A stretch of DNA of 64,000 bases from an uncultured Flavobacterium sp. GTDB lineage: Bacteria; Bacteroidota; Bacteroidia; Flavobacteriales; Flavobacteriaceae. The notes beneath the pieces were generated by a model. It was not told the DNA's origin and did no database searches. It worked only from the letters and a program-made list of their open reading frames with translations. Of the stretch, positions 33,233-41,536 are shown piece after piece. The stretch lies in assembly GCA_934636265.1 (NCBI GenBank), contig CAKUAD010000002.1, forward strand, positions 1 to 64,000, given 5' to 3'. A program made the translations under genes and the position numbers. Numbering within the stretch: position 1 is the stretch's first letter; each line of letters starts with the position of its first letter.

Positions 33233-36178
33233 TTAAACGACGATGTTGATGATTTTTCCTGGCACGACAATCAGTTTTTTAGGCTGATTTCCTGCCAATG
33301 CGGTCACGGTGCGCTCATCTTTTAGAATCGTCTGTTCAATTTCCTCCTTGGCCATATCGAGCGGCAGGTTGATAAAGAACCGGGTTTTTCCGTTAAACGA
33401 TACCGGGTACTCCTTATTGCTTTCAACCAGAAATTCAGGGTTGAACCTGGGGAACGGTACAGCCGATACGCTGCCTTCATGCCCAAGTTTATGCCAGAGT
33501 TCCTCGGCGATGTGCGGCGCATAAGGCGATATGATCACGGCCAGCGGTTCCAGCACGGCCCGTTCGTGGCATTTTTGGGCGGTAAGTTCGTTGACGCAGA
33601 TCATAAACTGGCTCACCGACGTGTTGAATGAAAATCCCTCGATGTCATCCTGTACTTTCTTGATGGTTTTGTGCAAAGTCTTGAGCGACTCGGCCGATGC
33701 CGGATTTGATGTGACAATCAGTCCGTTGTCGTCAAAATACAACCTCCACAGTTTTTTAAGGAATCCAAAAACGCCCGAAATCCCGGCAGTGTTCCAAGGT
33801 TTTGACTGTTCAAGCGGGCCCAGGAACATTTCATAAAGGCGCAACGTATCAGCACCGTATTCACGACAGATGTCATCCGGATTGACCACGTTGTATTTTG
33901 ATTTGGACATTTTTTCGACCTCGCGTCCTACGATGAACTTGCCTTTTTCATTGGTGATGAATTCAGCGTCTTTTAAATCCTGGTTAAGCGGATGGTTCCT
34001 AAAGGCCTCAATGTCGAGTTCGTCGGATGCGTTAACCAGCGAGACGTCGGCGTGCAGGGGGTGGGCCGCCCGCCTGTCAAGCTTGTCTTTAGATACCAAA
34101 GTATTGGTTCCTTCCAATCGGTAAACAAATGCGCTCATCCCCAGAATCATCCCTTGGTTGATGAGTTTTTTAAACGGTTCTTCCTGTGATATGAATCCGC
34201 GGTCAAAAAGGAATTTGTTCCAAAATCTACTGTACAAAAGGTGACCGGTGGCGTGCTCGCTTCCGCCGATATACAAATCGACGTTTTGCCAGTAGGCCTC
34301 GGCTTCTTTTGATACAAAGGCCGTGTCGTTGTGAGCGTCCATGTAGCGCAGCCAGTACCAGGAGCTTCCGGCCCATCCGGGCATGGTATTGAGTTCCAGC
34401 GGAAACACGTCCAAATGATCGATCTCTGACGTCGGTACCACTTTGTGCAGCGTGGCGTTCCAGGCCCATTGCAGTGCATTGCCCAATGGCGGCGCACCGT
34501 CTTGCGTAGGTAGGTATTTCTCGACTTCAGGAAGTTGCAGCGGTAAATGCTCAGGGTCAATCATTCGCGGCAATCCATTTACGTAATACACCGGAAACGG
34601 CTCGCCCCAATAGCGTTGGCGGGAAAAAACCGCATCGCGCAGACGGTAGTTGGTTTTGCCCTTGCCACGGTATACTGCTTCGAGTTCGGCAATGGCTTTT
34701 TCCGTCGCCTCGGCATAATTCAATCCATCCAAAAAGCCTGAATTTTCAAGCACGGCATCCTTGGCTGCATAGGCGTTTTCCGAAATGTCGACGTCCTTGA
34801 AAATATTGGGTATTTCCGGCATTCCTTTTTGTCCGGAAAAATGTTTGGCAAAGGCGTAATCGCGTTCATCACCCGCGGGGACCGCCATAACAGCGCCCGT
34901 TCCGTAACCGGCCAGGACGTAGTCGCCAATCCAGATAGGCATAGGGTCTTTTGTAAAAGGATGTTCGGCATAGGCACCGGTAAACACACCCGATATGGTT
35001 TTGACATCGGCCATGCGTTCGCGCTCTGAACGGCGTGCGGTAGCCTCGACATAGGCGCGTACGGCTTCGCGTTGTTCATCGGTTGTGATCTTGTCAACCA
35101 ATTCATGTTCGGGCGCCAGGGTTAGGAAGGTTGCGCCAAAAATGGTATCGGGACGCGTCGTAAACACTTCGATGCTGTAGGTTTGGTTGCTGGCCAAAGC
35201 CTCTTCGATGGCCATGGTTTCCAGTTCGGGACTGATGTATTCGCCCATCATGATGTTGGGGCCAGCGATCACGTTAGCCTCGCCCAGCCATTTGTTGGCA
35301 ATGACGTCAAAAACCACGCTGGCTCCCTTAGATTTTCCAATCCAGTTGCGCTGTGATTCCTTGAGCGATTCAGTCCAGTCGATGGTTTCCAGTCCTTGCA
35401 GCAGACGCTCGGCGTAGGCTGAAATGCGCATCGACCATTGCTTCATTTTTTTACGGATTACCGGATGGCCGCCGCGCTCCGACACTCCGTTGACGATTTC
35501 GTCATTGGCCAGCACCGTTCCCAGCGCCGGACACCAGTTCACCTCAGTTTCGGCCAGATAAGCCAGTCGATACTCGAGCAGAATTTCCTGGCGTTTGTCT
35601 GACGGGAAACCACGCCAGTCCTCGGCCGAAAAGTTGGTGAGGTTATCGCCGGCCACCGCATTCGCAGCGCTTGATCCGCCCAGGTCGAATTTCATGATGA
35701 GGGTTTGGATGTCCTCGGCGCGGTCAGTTTGTTTGTTATACCATGAATTAAAAAGCTGGATAAAAATCCATTGTGTCCATTTGTAGTATTCCGGGCTGGA
35801 GGTGCGTACCTCTCGCGACCAGTCAAATGAGAAGCCTATTTTATCCAACTGCTCGCGGTAACGGGCAATGTTTTCACGCGTGGTTTTTTCCGGATGCTGT
35901 CCGGTTTGGATGGCGTATTGTTCGGCAGGAAGGCCAAAGCTGTCATAGCCCTGCGGATGCAGTACATTAAATCCCTGATGGCGTTTAAAGCGCGCATAGA
36001 TATCACTGGCAATGTAGCCCAGCGGATGGCCTACGTGCAAACCCGCTCCCGACGGATACGGAAACATGTCGAGCACGTAAAACTTTGGTTTGTCGCTGTG
36101 GTTGGACGCGGCAAAAGTGCCGTTTTGCGCCCAGTAACTTTGCCATTTGGCTTCAATTTCTATAGGGTTATATTTCAC
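33233..36178 (-). CDS. leuS: leucyl-tRNA synthetase
   Basis: The 981-residue class Ia synthetase charges tRNA-Leu. The HIGH-type motif is HVGH (48-51, after FPYPSGAGL). The CP1 editing domain has TTRPDTIFGAT. The KMSKS loop is at about residue 754, preceded by an extra segment of about 80 residues (from GMSAFVYRL to IVGREVE) that is absent from the roughly 860-residue E. coli enzyme; I recall similar inserts in Bacteroidetes. The anticodon-binding region follows and the end is the usual KLIVVPGKIINIVV. A full -33/-7 promoter lies 44 nt upstream. Confidence 0.97.
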   Translation of the reverse strand: MKYNPIEIEAKWQSYWAQNGTFAASNHSDKPKFYVLDMFPYPSGAGLHVGHPLGYIASDIYARFKRHQGFNVLHPQGYDSFGLPAEQYAIQTGQHPEKTTRENIARYREQLDKIGFSFDWSREVRTSSPEYYKWTQWIFIQLFNSWYNKQTDRAEDIQTLIMKFDLGGSSAANAVAGDNLTNFSAEDWRGFPSDKRQEILLEYRLAYLAETEVNWCPALGTVLANDEIVNGVSERGGHPVIRKKMKQWSMRISAYAERLLQGLETIDWTESLKESQRNWIGKSKGASVVFDVIANKWLGEANVIAGPNIMMGEYISPELETMAIEEALASNQTYSIEVFTTRPDTIFGATFLTLAPEHELVDKITTDEQREAVRAYVEATARRSERERMADVKTISGVFTGAYAEHPFTKDPMPIWIGDYVLAGYGTGAVMAVPAGDERDYAFAKHFSGQKGMPEIPNIFKDVDISENAYAAKDAVLENSGFLDGLNYAEATEKAIAELEAVYRGKGKTNYRLRDAVFSRQRYWGEPFPVYYVNGLPRMIDPEHLPLQLPEVEKYLPTQDGAPPLGNALQWAWNATLHKVVPTSEIDHLDVFPLELNTMPGWAGSSWYWLRYMDAHNDTAFVSKEAEAYWQNVDLYIGGSEHATGHLLYSRFWNKFLFDRGFISQEEPFKKLINQGMILGMSAFVYRLEGTNTLVSKDKLDRRAAHPLHADVSLVNASDELDIEAFRNHPLNQDLKDAEFITNEKGKFIVGREVEKMSKSKYNVVNPDDICREYGADTLRLYEMFLGPLEQSKPWNTAGISGVFGFLKKLWRLYFDDNGLIVTSNPASAESLKTLHKTIKKVQDDIEGFSFNTSVSQFMICVNELTAQKCHERAVLEPLAVIISPYAPHIAEELWHKLGHEGSVSAVPFPRFNPEFLVESNKEYPVSFNGKTRFFINLPLDMAKEEIEQTILKDERTVTALAGNQPKKLIVVPGKIINIVV

Positions 36179-36221
36179 GGGATTGACGGATTTTTATGGG
36201 CTGACTGATTGGTGCCACGGG

Positions 36222-36250
36222 CAAAGTTAAGTTTAAAGCCGCAAAATCAA
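36222..36250 (-). promoter_or_regulatory. promoter of leuS
   Basis: On the minus strand: TTG (36248-36250), an 18-nt spacer, TAACTTTG (36222-36229); the ATG is 44 nt downstream. Confidence 0.6.
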
Positions 36251-36351
36251 AAGCTTTTGGCCGCTGATGTATCAGAATTACGCCGCGCAAGGTCGATGCG
36301 ATGTCGATGGGAAAAAATGTTGCCCACATGAAAGTGTGCTGGGATCATTTT

Positions 36352-36482
36352 TTTAACAATTTCGGCAGATAATCTGCAGCGCGATGTCCGGACATTTTTT
36401 TAGGGAACACTACCGGCCCCTCCCCGTCCAAAGATAGTGATTGGCGGCCACCCCCGGCTGCAGAAAATCTGCATATTTAAAG
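36352..36482 (+). repeat. dispersed TIR repeat, leuS-ftsX copy
   Basis: The left end TTTAACAATTTCGGCAG is a perfect family terminus. The core keeps GCGATGTC, a T run, AGGGAAC and CCCCTCCCC. The right end CTGCAGAAAATCTGC...TTTAAA is a decayed inverted copy. It is single, in the 600-bp divergent intergenic region that also holds a flavo-1-like element 100 bp on. Confidence 0.7.
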
Positions 36483-36582
36483 TAATTCCGGTCTTGCCTG
36501 TTTGACTGCGTTGGCTGAGGCTTGCCTACAACAATGTAAAGCTAACTCGAGGAACGGCTAAGTTTCTTTTTGTCGTTTGGCC

Positions 36583-36662
36583 CTAGCCCTGATGGAAGCG
36601 GCATCCTTTTGCGCTTTTTTTAGGCGCAAAAGATACAGCGGACAGCAGGTTCCCGGCTCCTT
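36583..36662 (+). ncRNA. flavo-1-like structured element (copy 2)
   Basis: Order of elements: AGCCCTGATGGAAGCGGCAT, then CCTTTTGCGC with a T-rich loop and GCGCAAAAG (a perfect 9-bp hairpin), then ATACAGCGGACAGCAGG, closed by GGCTCCT pairing with the initial AGCC. It is the best-folded of the three copies here. It lies 118 bp upstream of ftsX, in a region divergent from leuS. The match to flavo-1 is from memory, and the strand is inferred from purine-rich unpaired bases. Confidence 0.55.
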
Positions 36663-36779
36663 AAACAAAGCATGGGGCAGGCAAAGGCTGGGGCGGGCGG
36701 ATTGGCTTTAAAAATCAACGTTTAAATTCTTAGTATCTCTCAAGTGCATTTGCTATTTTTACCGCATTAAACTTGCGGT

Positions 36780-37658
36780 ATGAGTTCAAAATTTGACAGG
36801 TTCCAGAAACGACGGCTGATTTCCTCGTATTTTTCAGTGGTGTTTAGCATTTTTCTGGTGCTGTTTGTCTTGGGGATTCTGGGTCTTTTTGTGATTAATT
36901 CCAAAAAGCTGTCCGACGATTTTAAAGAGGAGATCGCCATGACAGTTTTCTTTAAAAATGACGTGGCCGATTCGACCTTGGCCGCTTTTGGCGAAAGGGC
37001 CCGCAGCCAATCGTTTGTGCGCGAAGCCATTTTTGTATCGAAAGAACAGGCTGCAAAACAGCACAAAGAAGTGATTGGTGAAGATTTTATGCAGTTTCTG
37101 GGCATCAATCCGCTGCAAAACTCGTACGATATTTTTCTTAAGGCCGACTATGTTACCAGCGAAAGCCTTGCTAAGATTGACCGTCAGTTGCGTGCCAACA
37201 ATGAAGGAATTGCCGACATTGTTTACGACAAGCAGCTCGTGACTCTGGTGAATGACAACATTGAAAAGATAAGCTTGTACATATTGGTTGCAAGCGGCGT
37301 TTTGGCGTTGGTGGCGGTTTTGCTTATCAACAGTGCGCTCAGGCTTTCTATTTATTCCAACCGCTTTATCATTAAAACCATGCAGATGGTGGGCGCAACC
37401 AAGTCATTTATCCGCAAGCCATTTATCTGGCGCAGCATCAAACTGGGCGTGATGGGCGCGGTATTGGCCATTTTGGTGCTGATTGGTTTGTTGTACTACG
37501 TAAACCTCAGATTCCCCGACCTTGGACTGTTAGACCAGCCGTTACTGGTGGGTGCGGTACTGGTGGGTATCCTGCTTTTGGGTATTTTGATTACGTGGAT
37601 CAGCACGTTTATCGCAACCCAGCGCTTTTTGAATCTCAGGACCGATGATCTTTATTAA
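36780..37658 (+). CDS. ftsX: cell division ABC-transporter-like permease FtsX
   Basis: The 292-residue protein has the FtsX topology: a basic cytoplasmic start, helix 1 (about 20-43), an extracytoplasmic domain of about 125 residues, then three helices (about 168-190, 222-244, 260-282). It works with FtsE at the division septum to regulate cell-wall hydrolases; ftsE is not in this window. TATTTTTA 18 nt upstream of the ATG is a near-consensus -7 box. It heads the ftsX-DUF3098-uppP-truB cluster, a gene order I know from other flavobacteria. Confidence 0.92.
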   Translation: MSSKFDRFQKRRLISSYFSVVFSIFLVLFVLGILGLFVINSKKLSDDFKEEIAMTVFFKNDVADSTLAAFGERARSQSFVREAIFVSKEQAAKQHKEVIGEDFMQFLGINPLQNSYDIFLKADYVTSESLAKIDRQLRANNEGIADIVYDKQLVTLVNDNIEKISLYILVASGVLALVAVLLINSALRLSIYSNRFIIKTMQMVGATKSFIRKPFIWRSIKLGVMGAVLAILVLIGLLYYVNLRFPDLGLLDQPLLVGAVLVGILLLGILITWISTFIATQRFLNLRTDDLY

Positions 37659-37675
37659 CGCCTAACGCAACTAGT

Positions 37676-37915
37676 ATGAAAGACAGCCAAAATGAACCTG
37701 AATTTTTGTTCGATAAAATCAACTACAGGATTTTGCTTATCGGCCTTGGCGTGATAGCCCTTGGTTTTTTATTGATGGCGGGCGGCGGCAGCGATGATCC
37801 CAATGTGTTCAATCCGGAAATTTTTAATTTTAGGCGCATCAGGCTTGCACCGGCTGTGGTCCTTGCCGGATTTGGGATTACGGTATATTCCATTTTAAAG
37901 AACCCTTCTAAGTAA
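37676..37915 (+). CDS. DUF3098 family small membrane protein
   Basis: The 79-residue protein has two transmembrane helices (about 18-36 and 56-73) around a loop with DDPNVFNPEIFNFRRI, typical of DUF3098. Function is unknown. It is 17 bp after ftsX and 24 bp before uppP, so it is part of the operon and probably acts in envelope or division functions. Confidence 0.88.
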   Translation: MKDSQNEPEFLFDKINYRILLIGLGVIALGFLLMAGGGSDDPNVFNPEIFNFRRIRLAPAVVLAGFGITVYSILKNPSK

Positions 37916-37939
37916 ACCGGCAATCTAACCCAAAGCACT

Positions 37940-38746
37940 GTGGATTTTTTACAAGCCCTGATTATTGCTATCATTGAAGGTCTTACTGAATACATTCCCG
38001 TATCCTCGACGGCGCACATGATTTTTGCCAGCTCGTATTTTGGGATTTCAGAGAGTGATTTTGTCAAGCTTTTCCAGGTGTCGATTCAGTTTGGCGCCAT
38101 CCTGGCCGTAGTGTTCTTATACTGGAGAAAGTTTTTTGACTTTACCAAATTCAATTTTTACATCAAACTTGGCTTTGCCGTGATGCCGGCGTTGATGCTG
38201 GGATTGTTTTTTGACGACATGATAGAGGGCGTGCTGGAAAAGCCGATTCCCATTGCCATCGTTTTGATTATTGGCGGTGTGATATTGCTTTTTATCGACG
38301 GCAGGTTTAACAAGCCTACCGTTACCGGCGAAGAGCAGATAACCATTAAAAAGGCCGTCGCCATAGGGTTTTGGCAGTGTCTGGCGATGATGCCCGGAAC
38401 CAGCCGTTCGGCCGCGTCGATCATTGGCGGGATGCAGCAGGGATTAACCCGGGAGACGGCGGCTGAATTCTCTTTTTTCCTGGCAGTTCCCACCATGCTT
38501 GCCGTGACGTGCTATTCGGTTTTCATAAAGACTTATGACACCGGCATCAAAGGCTATGAAATGCTGATGCAGGGCAACAACATGAAGGTTTTTTTGCTGG
38601 GCAACCTGGTGGCGTTTGCCGTTGCGGTGTTGGCTATCAAATTTTTTATTGGCTTTATCAAGAAATACGGGTTCAAACCCTGGGGTTACTACCGCATTGT
38701 GGCCGGACTGATTTTGCTGGTGTACTTTTCATATTTTAAGGGATGA
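37940..38746 (+). CDS. uppP: undecaprenyl-diphosphate phosphatase
   Basis: The 268-residue integral membrane enzyme (EC 3.6.1.27) recycles undecaprenyl diphosphate to the monophosphate carrier for peptidoglycan and other envelope polymers. Signature 1 is IIEGLTEYIPVSSTAHM with the catalytic Glu and Ser region; signature 2 is MMPGTSRSAASIIGGM with the catalytic Arg. About eight helices are visible. The start is GTG at 37940 (MDFLQALI), which aligns with family starts. It overlaps truB by 4 bp. Confidence 0.95.
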   Translation: MDFLQALIIAIIEGLTEYIPVSSTAHMIFASSYFGISESDFVKLFQVSIQFGAILAVVFLYWRKFFDFTKFNFYIKLGFAVMPALMLGLFFDDMIEGVLEKPIPIAIVLIIGGVILLFIDGRFNKPTVTGEEQITIKKAVAIGFWQCLAMMPGTSRSAASIIGGMQQGLTRETAAEFSFFLAVPTMLAVTCYSVFIKTYDTGIKGYEMLMQGNNMKVFLLGNLVAFAVAVLAIKFFIGFIKKYGFKPWGYYRIVAGLILLVYFSYFKG

Positions 38747-39429
38747 CGGCCGACGACTTTTTGGCAGGGCAGACGTTGCTCATCGACAAACCGCTGCAAT
38801 GGAGTTCATTTCAGGCAGTCAACAAAATCAAGTACGTTTTAAAATCAAAATTTGGTTTAAAGAAACTCAAAATCGGGCACGCCGGCACACTCGATCCGCT
38901 GGCAACGGGCTTGCTGGTCATCTGTACCGGAAAATCTACCAAGATCATTGCAAACATTCAGGCTGATTACAAGGAGTACACCGGAACTTTGCGCGTTGGC
39001 GCCACCACGCCGTCGTACGATATGGAAACCCGGGAAAACCAAACTTTTGATTACCTCCACATCACGCCCGATCTGGTTAATGAAAAACTCGCCGAATTTA
39101 CCGGGCGCATCATGCAAAAACCACCCGTGTTTTCGGCAATCAAAAAAGACGGGAAGCGGCTTTACGAACACGCGCGGGCAGGCGAGGAGGTCGAGGTTAA
39201 CCCTCGTCCGGTTGATGTGTACGAGTTTGAAATCACGCGGTTTGAACTTCCGGAAATTGACTTTAGGATCAAATGCGGTAAAGGCACCTATATCCGATCG
39301 ATCGCGCATGATTTTGGCGCGGCGTTGGGATCAGGCGCTTACCTGACAGCATTGCGCCGCACCCGTATTGGCGCGTATGACGTTAAGGACGCCGTCAGTC
39401 CGCTCGACTTTGAAAACTCACTTACCTGA
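38743..39429 (+). CDS. truB: tRNA pseudouridine-55 synthase
   Basis: The 228-residue enzyme modifies U55 of tRNA. It has the conserved IDKPLQWSSFQAVNKIK, HAGTLDPLATGLLV with the catalytic Asp, YKEYTGTLRVGATTPSYD, KKDGKRLYEHAR and CGKGTYIRSIAHDFG. It lacks a C-terminal PUA domain, as is usual for short TruB forms. Its start overlaps the uppP stop (ATGA), and its end overlaps the convergent thioredoxin-like gene by 8 bp. Confidence 0.96.
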   Translation: MTADDFLAGQTLLIDKPLQWSSFQAVNKIKYVLKSKFGLKKLKIGHAGTLDPLATGLLVICTGKSTKIIANIQADYKEYTGTLRVGATTPSYDMETRENQTFDYLHITPDLVNEKLAEFTGRIMQKPPVFSAIKKDGKRLYEHARAGEEVEVNPRPVDVYEFEITRFELPEIDFRIKCGKGTYIRSIAHDFGAALGSGAYLTALRRTRIGAYDVKDAVSPLDFENSLT

Positions 39430-40024
39430 GGTCTAATCCCTGCATCAGGGCCGCCAGTTCGCGTTGTGTTGACAGGCCTTTGTCGTGAAGGTACCACAAT
39501 TGCAAGTCCGTTTTGGCCTGTTCGTCTATGACGCCGTGTTTGGCTTTGTAATCGATAATGAGTTGCGCCGCACCCAAAGGCCGTGGTCCCCAGGAAGCCA
39601 GCACATTTTGCTTGGCATCGAGTACAATCAGTTTTGGTATGGATCGGGCGCCGTTGGTCAGGAATTGGTCCATGAGCGCCGGATGCTGATCGCGTAACGC
39701 CACCTTTAAATCGATTGCCGCCGAAGCCATTGCCATGAGGTTAAAAATCGGCATGAGCTGCGCTGCATCACCGCACCAACCCTCTGACAACACCAGCCAG
39801 GTGTAACGGTTTTTAAGGTCTTGAAGTGTCTGGGCCACCGCCGTGTCGAGTGCCAGGGTCTTTTGCAGGCGGTCCATACGGGTTTCGTTAAGCCGGGTGT
39901 AATGCAAAAGCTCCTCGTCCTGAACGTCGCCGGTCACTTTTCCCTGTGCGGCCAACGCAGTTACGGTTTCGCGGTATTGTGCGTAAGTGTGTGTGCTGAT
40001 CTGTGTTAAATCAATGGTGATCAT
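39422..40024 (-). CDS. thioredoxin-family protein with a single active-site cysteine
   Basis: The 200-residue protein has a thioredoxin-like core in its second half: WLVLSEGWCGDAAQLMPIF, then IPKLIVLD and the LGAAQL segment. The active site reads WCGDA (Cys84), with Ala in place of the second Cys, so it cannot act as a normal dithiol oxidoreductase. A monothiol or non-redox role is likely. There is no signal peptide, so it is cytoplasmic. TACTTTTG lies 18 nt upstream. Confidence 0.8.
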   Translation of the reverse strand: MITIDLTQISTHTYAQYRETVTALAAQGKVTGDVQDEELLHYTRLNETRMDRLQKTLALDTAVAQTLQDLKNRYTWLVLSEGWCGDAAQLMPIFNLMAMASAAIDLKVALRDQHPALMDQFLTNGARSIPKLIVLDAKQNVLASWGPRPLGAAQLIIDYKAKHGVIDEQAKTDLQLWYLHDKGLSTQRELAALMQGLDLR

Positions 40025-40042
40025 ATGGGTAAAATTTCACTG

Positions 40043-40050
40043 CAAAAGTA
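40043..40050 (-). promoter_or_regulatory. -7 box of the thioredoxin-like gene
   Basis: TACTTTTG on the minus strand, 18 nt before the ATG at 40024. Confidence 0.45.
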
Positions 40051-40128
40051 CGTCATCCGTCACATTAAAACCATGACAATTGACAGCAAATTATTAAGGT
40101 TGCATCGGCTGTAAAAAAACGGAATTGC

Positions 40129-40136
40129 TATATTTG
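40129..40136 (+). promoter_or_regulatory. -7 box of pyrH-frr
   Basis: TATATTTG, 21 nt before the pyrH ATG; the nearest TTG upstream is at a 26-nt spacing. Confidence 0.45.
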
Positions 40137-40157
40137 CACAACTTAACCCGAACCACC

Positions 40158-40865
40158 ATGAAGTATAAAAGAATTCTGCTCAAATTAAGCGGAGAGGCGC
40201 TGATGGGCGACCGCCAGTACGGCATCGATCCCGTGCGTCTTGCTGAATATGCCGACGAGATCAAGCAGATTCACGAAAAGGGCGTCCAGATTGCAATTGT
40301 GATTGGCGGCGGCAACATTTTTCGCGGCGTCGCGGGTGCTGCCAATGGAATGGATCGCGTTCAGGGAGATTACATGGGGATGTTGGCCACGATCATCAAT
40401 GGAATGGCCTTGCAGGGTGCGCTCGAAGACAAGGGCATGTTAACCCGTTTGCAAACCGCGTTAAAAGTTGAAGCCATCGCCGAGCCGTACATCAAACGCC
40501 GGGCAGTTCGCCACCTGGAAAAGGGGCGCATCGTTATTTTTGGTGCCGGAACCGGGAATCCGTATTTTACCACCGATACGGCTGCCGTGCTGCGCGGAGT
40601 TGAAATTGGTGCCGATGTGATCATGAAAGGCACGCGGGTCGATGGGATTTACACCTCAGATCCTGAAAAAAATTCCGATGCGGTAAAATTTGATTCCATC
40701 ACCTTTGACGATGTGATTGCAAAAGGCCTGAATGTCATGGATACCACAGCCTTTACACTAAGCCAGGAAAACGCGCTGCCCATTGTGGTTTTTGACATGA
40801 ACAAAAAAGGAAACCTGATGAAAATCTGCCAAGGCGAAAACATCGGCACGGTAGTCAACGTTTAG
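40158..40865 (+). CDS. pyrH: UMP kinase
   Basis: The 235-residue kinase phosphorylates UMP to UDP (EC 2.7.4.22). It has [57 protein letters not shown] and [13 protein letters not shown], all standard. ATG 40158 (MKYKRILLK) is the family start; 11 upstream codons are leader. It is followed by frr 29 bp later, the usual translation-related pair. Confidence 0.97.
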   Translation: MKYKRILLKLSGEALMGDRQYGIDPVRLAEYADEIKQIHEKGVQIAIVIGGGNIFRGVAGAANGMDRVQGDYMGMLATIINGMALQGALEDKGMLTRLQTALKVEAIAEPYIKRRAVRHLEKGRIVIFGAGTGNPYFTTDTAAVLRGVEIGADVIMKGTRVDGIYTSDPEKNSDAVKFDSITFDDVIAKGLNVMDTTAFTLSQENALPIVVFDMNKKGNLMKICQGENIGTVVNV

Positions 40866-40894
40866 AAATTAAGTTTAAAGGAGATTGCAAAAAA

Positions 40895-41458
40895 ATGGAA
40901 GAAGAACTCGATTTTATTCTGGAAAGCACTGAGGAGGGCATGCAAAATTCAATTGCTCACCTTGAAAAGGAATTTACCAACATTCGTGCGGGTAAGGCAA
41001 CTCCGGCCATGCTGGGTGGTGTATTTGTAGATTACTACGGATCGGCCACACCGCTGTCACAGGTTTCCAATATCAACACACCCGATGCGCGCACCATCAC
41101 CGTTACGCCATGGGAAAAGAACATGTTGCAGCCCATTGAAAAGGCCATTCAGATTGCAAACTTGGGTTTTAACCCGATGAACAATGGCGAAAACATCATC
41201 ATCAGTGTTCCGCCGCTAACCGAGGAACGCCGCCGCGATTTGGTTAAGCAGGCCAAATCGCATGCCGAGGACGCGAAAATCGGCATCCGCAATGTGCGCA
41301 AGGACGCCAACAACGACATCAAGAAACTGGAAAAAAACGGGCTGGCCGAGGACACCTGCAAAGGTGCCGAAGACGAAGTGCAGGAATTGACCAACTCATT
41401 CATCAAGAAGGTCGACGAGTTGCTCGCCATCAAGGAGGCCGAAATCATGAAGGTTTAA
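40895..41458 (+). CDS. frr: ribosome recycling factor
   Basis: The 187-residue factor splits post-termination ribosomes with EF-G. It has the typical three-helix sequence: HLEKEFTNIRAGKATPAML, YYGSATPLSQVSNI, PWEKNMLQPIEKAI, PPLTEERRRDLVKQAK, RNVRKDANNDIKKL. Length is normal. AAGGAGA 9 nt before the ATG is one of the few Shine-Dalgarno-like sequences in this window. A terminator follows. Confidence 0.97.
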   Translation: MEEELDFILESTEEGMQNSIAHLEKEFTNIRAGKATPAMLGGVFVDYYGSATPLSQVSNINTPDARTITVTPWEKNMLQPIEKAIQIANLGFNPMNNGENIIISVPPLTEERRRDLVKQAKSHAEDAKIGIRNVRKDANNDIKKLEKNGLAEDTCKGAEDEVQELTNSFIKKVDELLAIKEAEIMKV

Positions 41459-41462
41459 ATAC

Positions 41463-41488
41463 AATCCGCTAACCGCGGATTTTTTTTT
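41463..41488 (+). terminator. terminator after frr
   Basis: AATCCGC/GCGGATT stem, TAACC loop, followed by a T run. Confidence 0.85.
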
Positions 41489-41503
41489 GCCTCGGGCCTA
41501 CTT

Positions 41504-41532
41504 TTGAGCGTGGGTTTAAATGGCTATTTTTG
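41504..41532 (+). promoter_or_regulatory. promoter of the DUF5686-like gene
   Basis: TTG at 41504-41506, an 18-nt spacer and TATTTTTG at 41525-41532, ending 4 nt before the ATG. A second perfect -7 box, TACTTTTG at 41499-41506, overlaps the TTG, so two start sites are possible. Confidence 0.6.
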
Positions 41533-41536
41533 CAGG

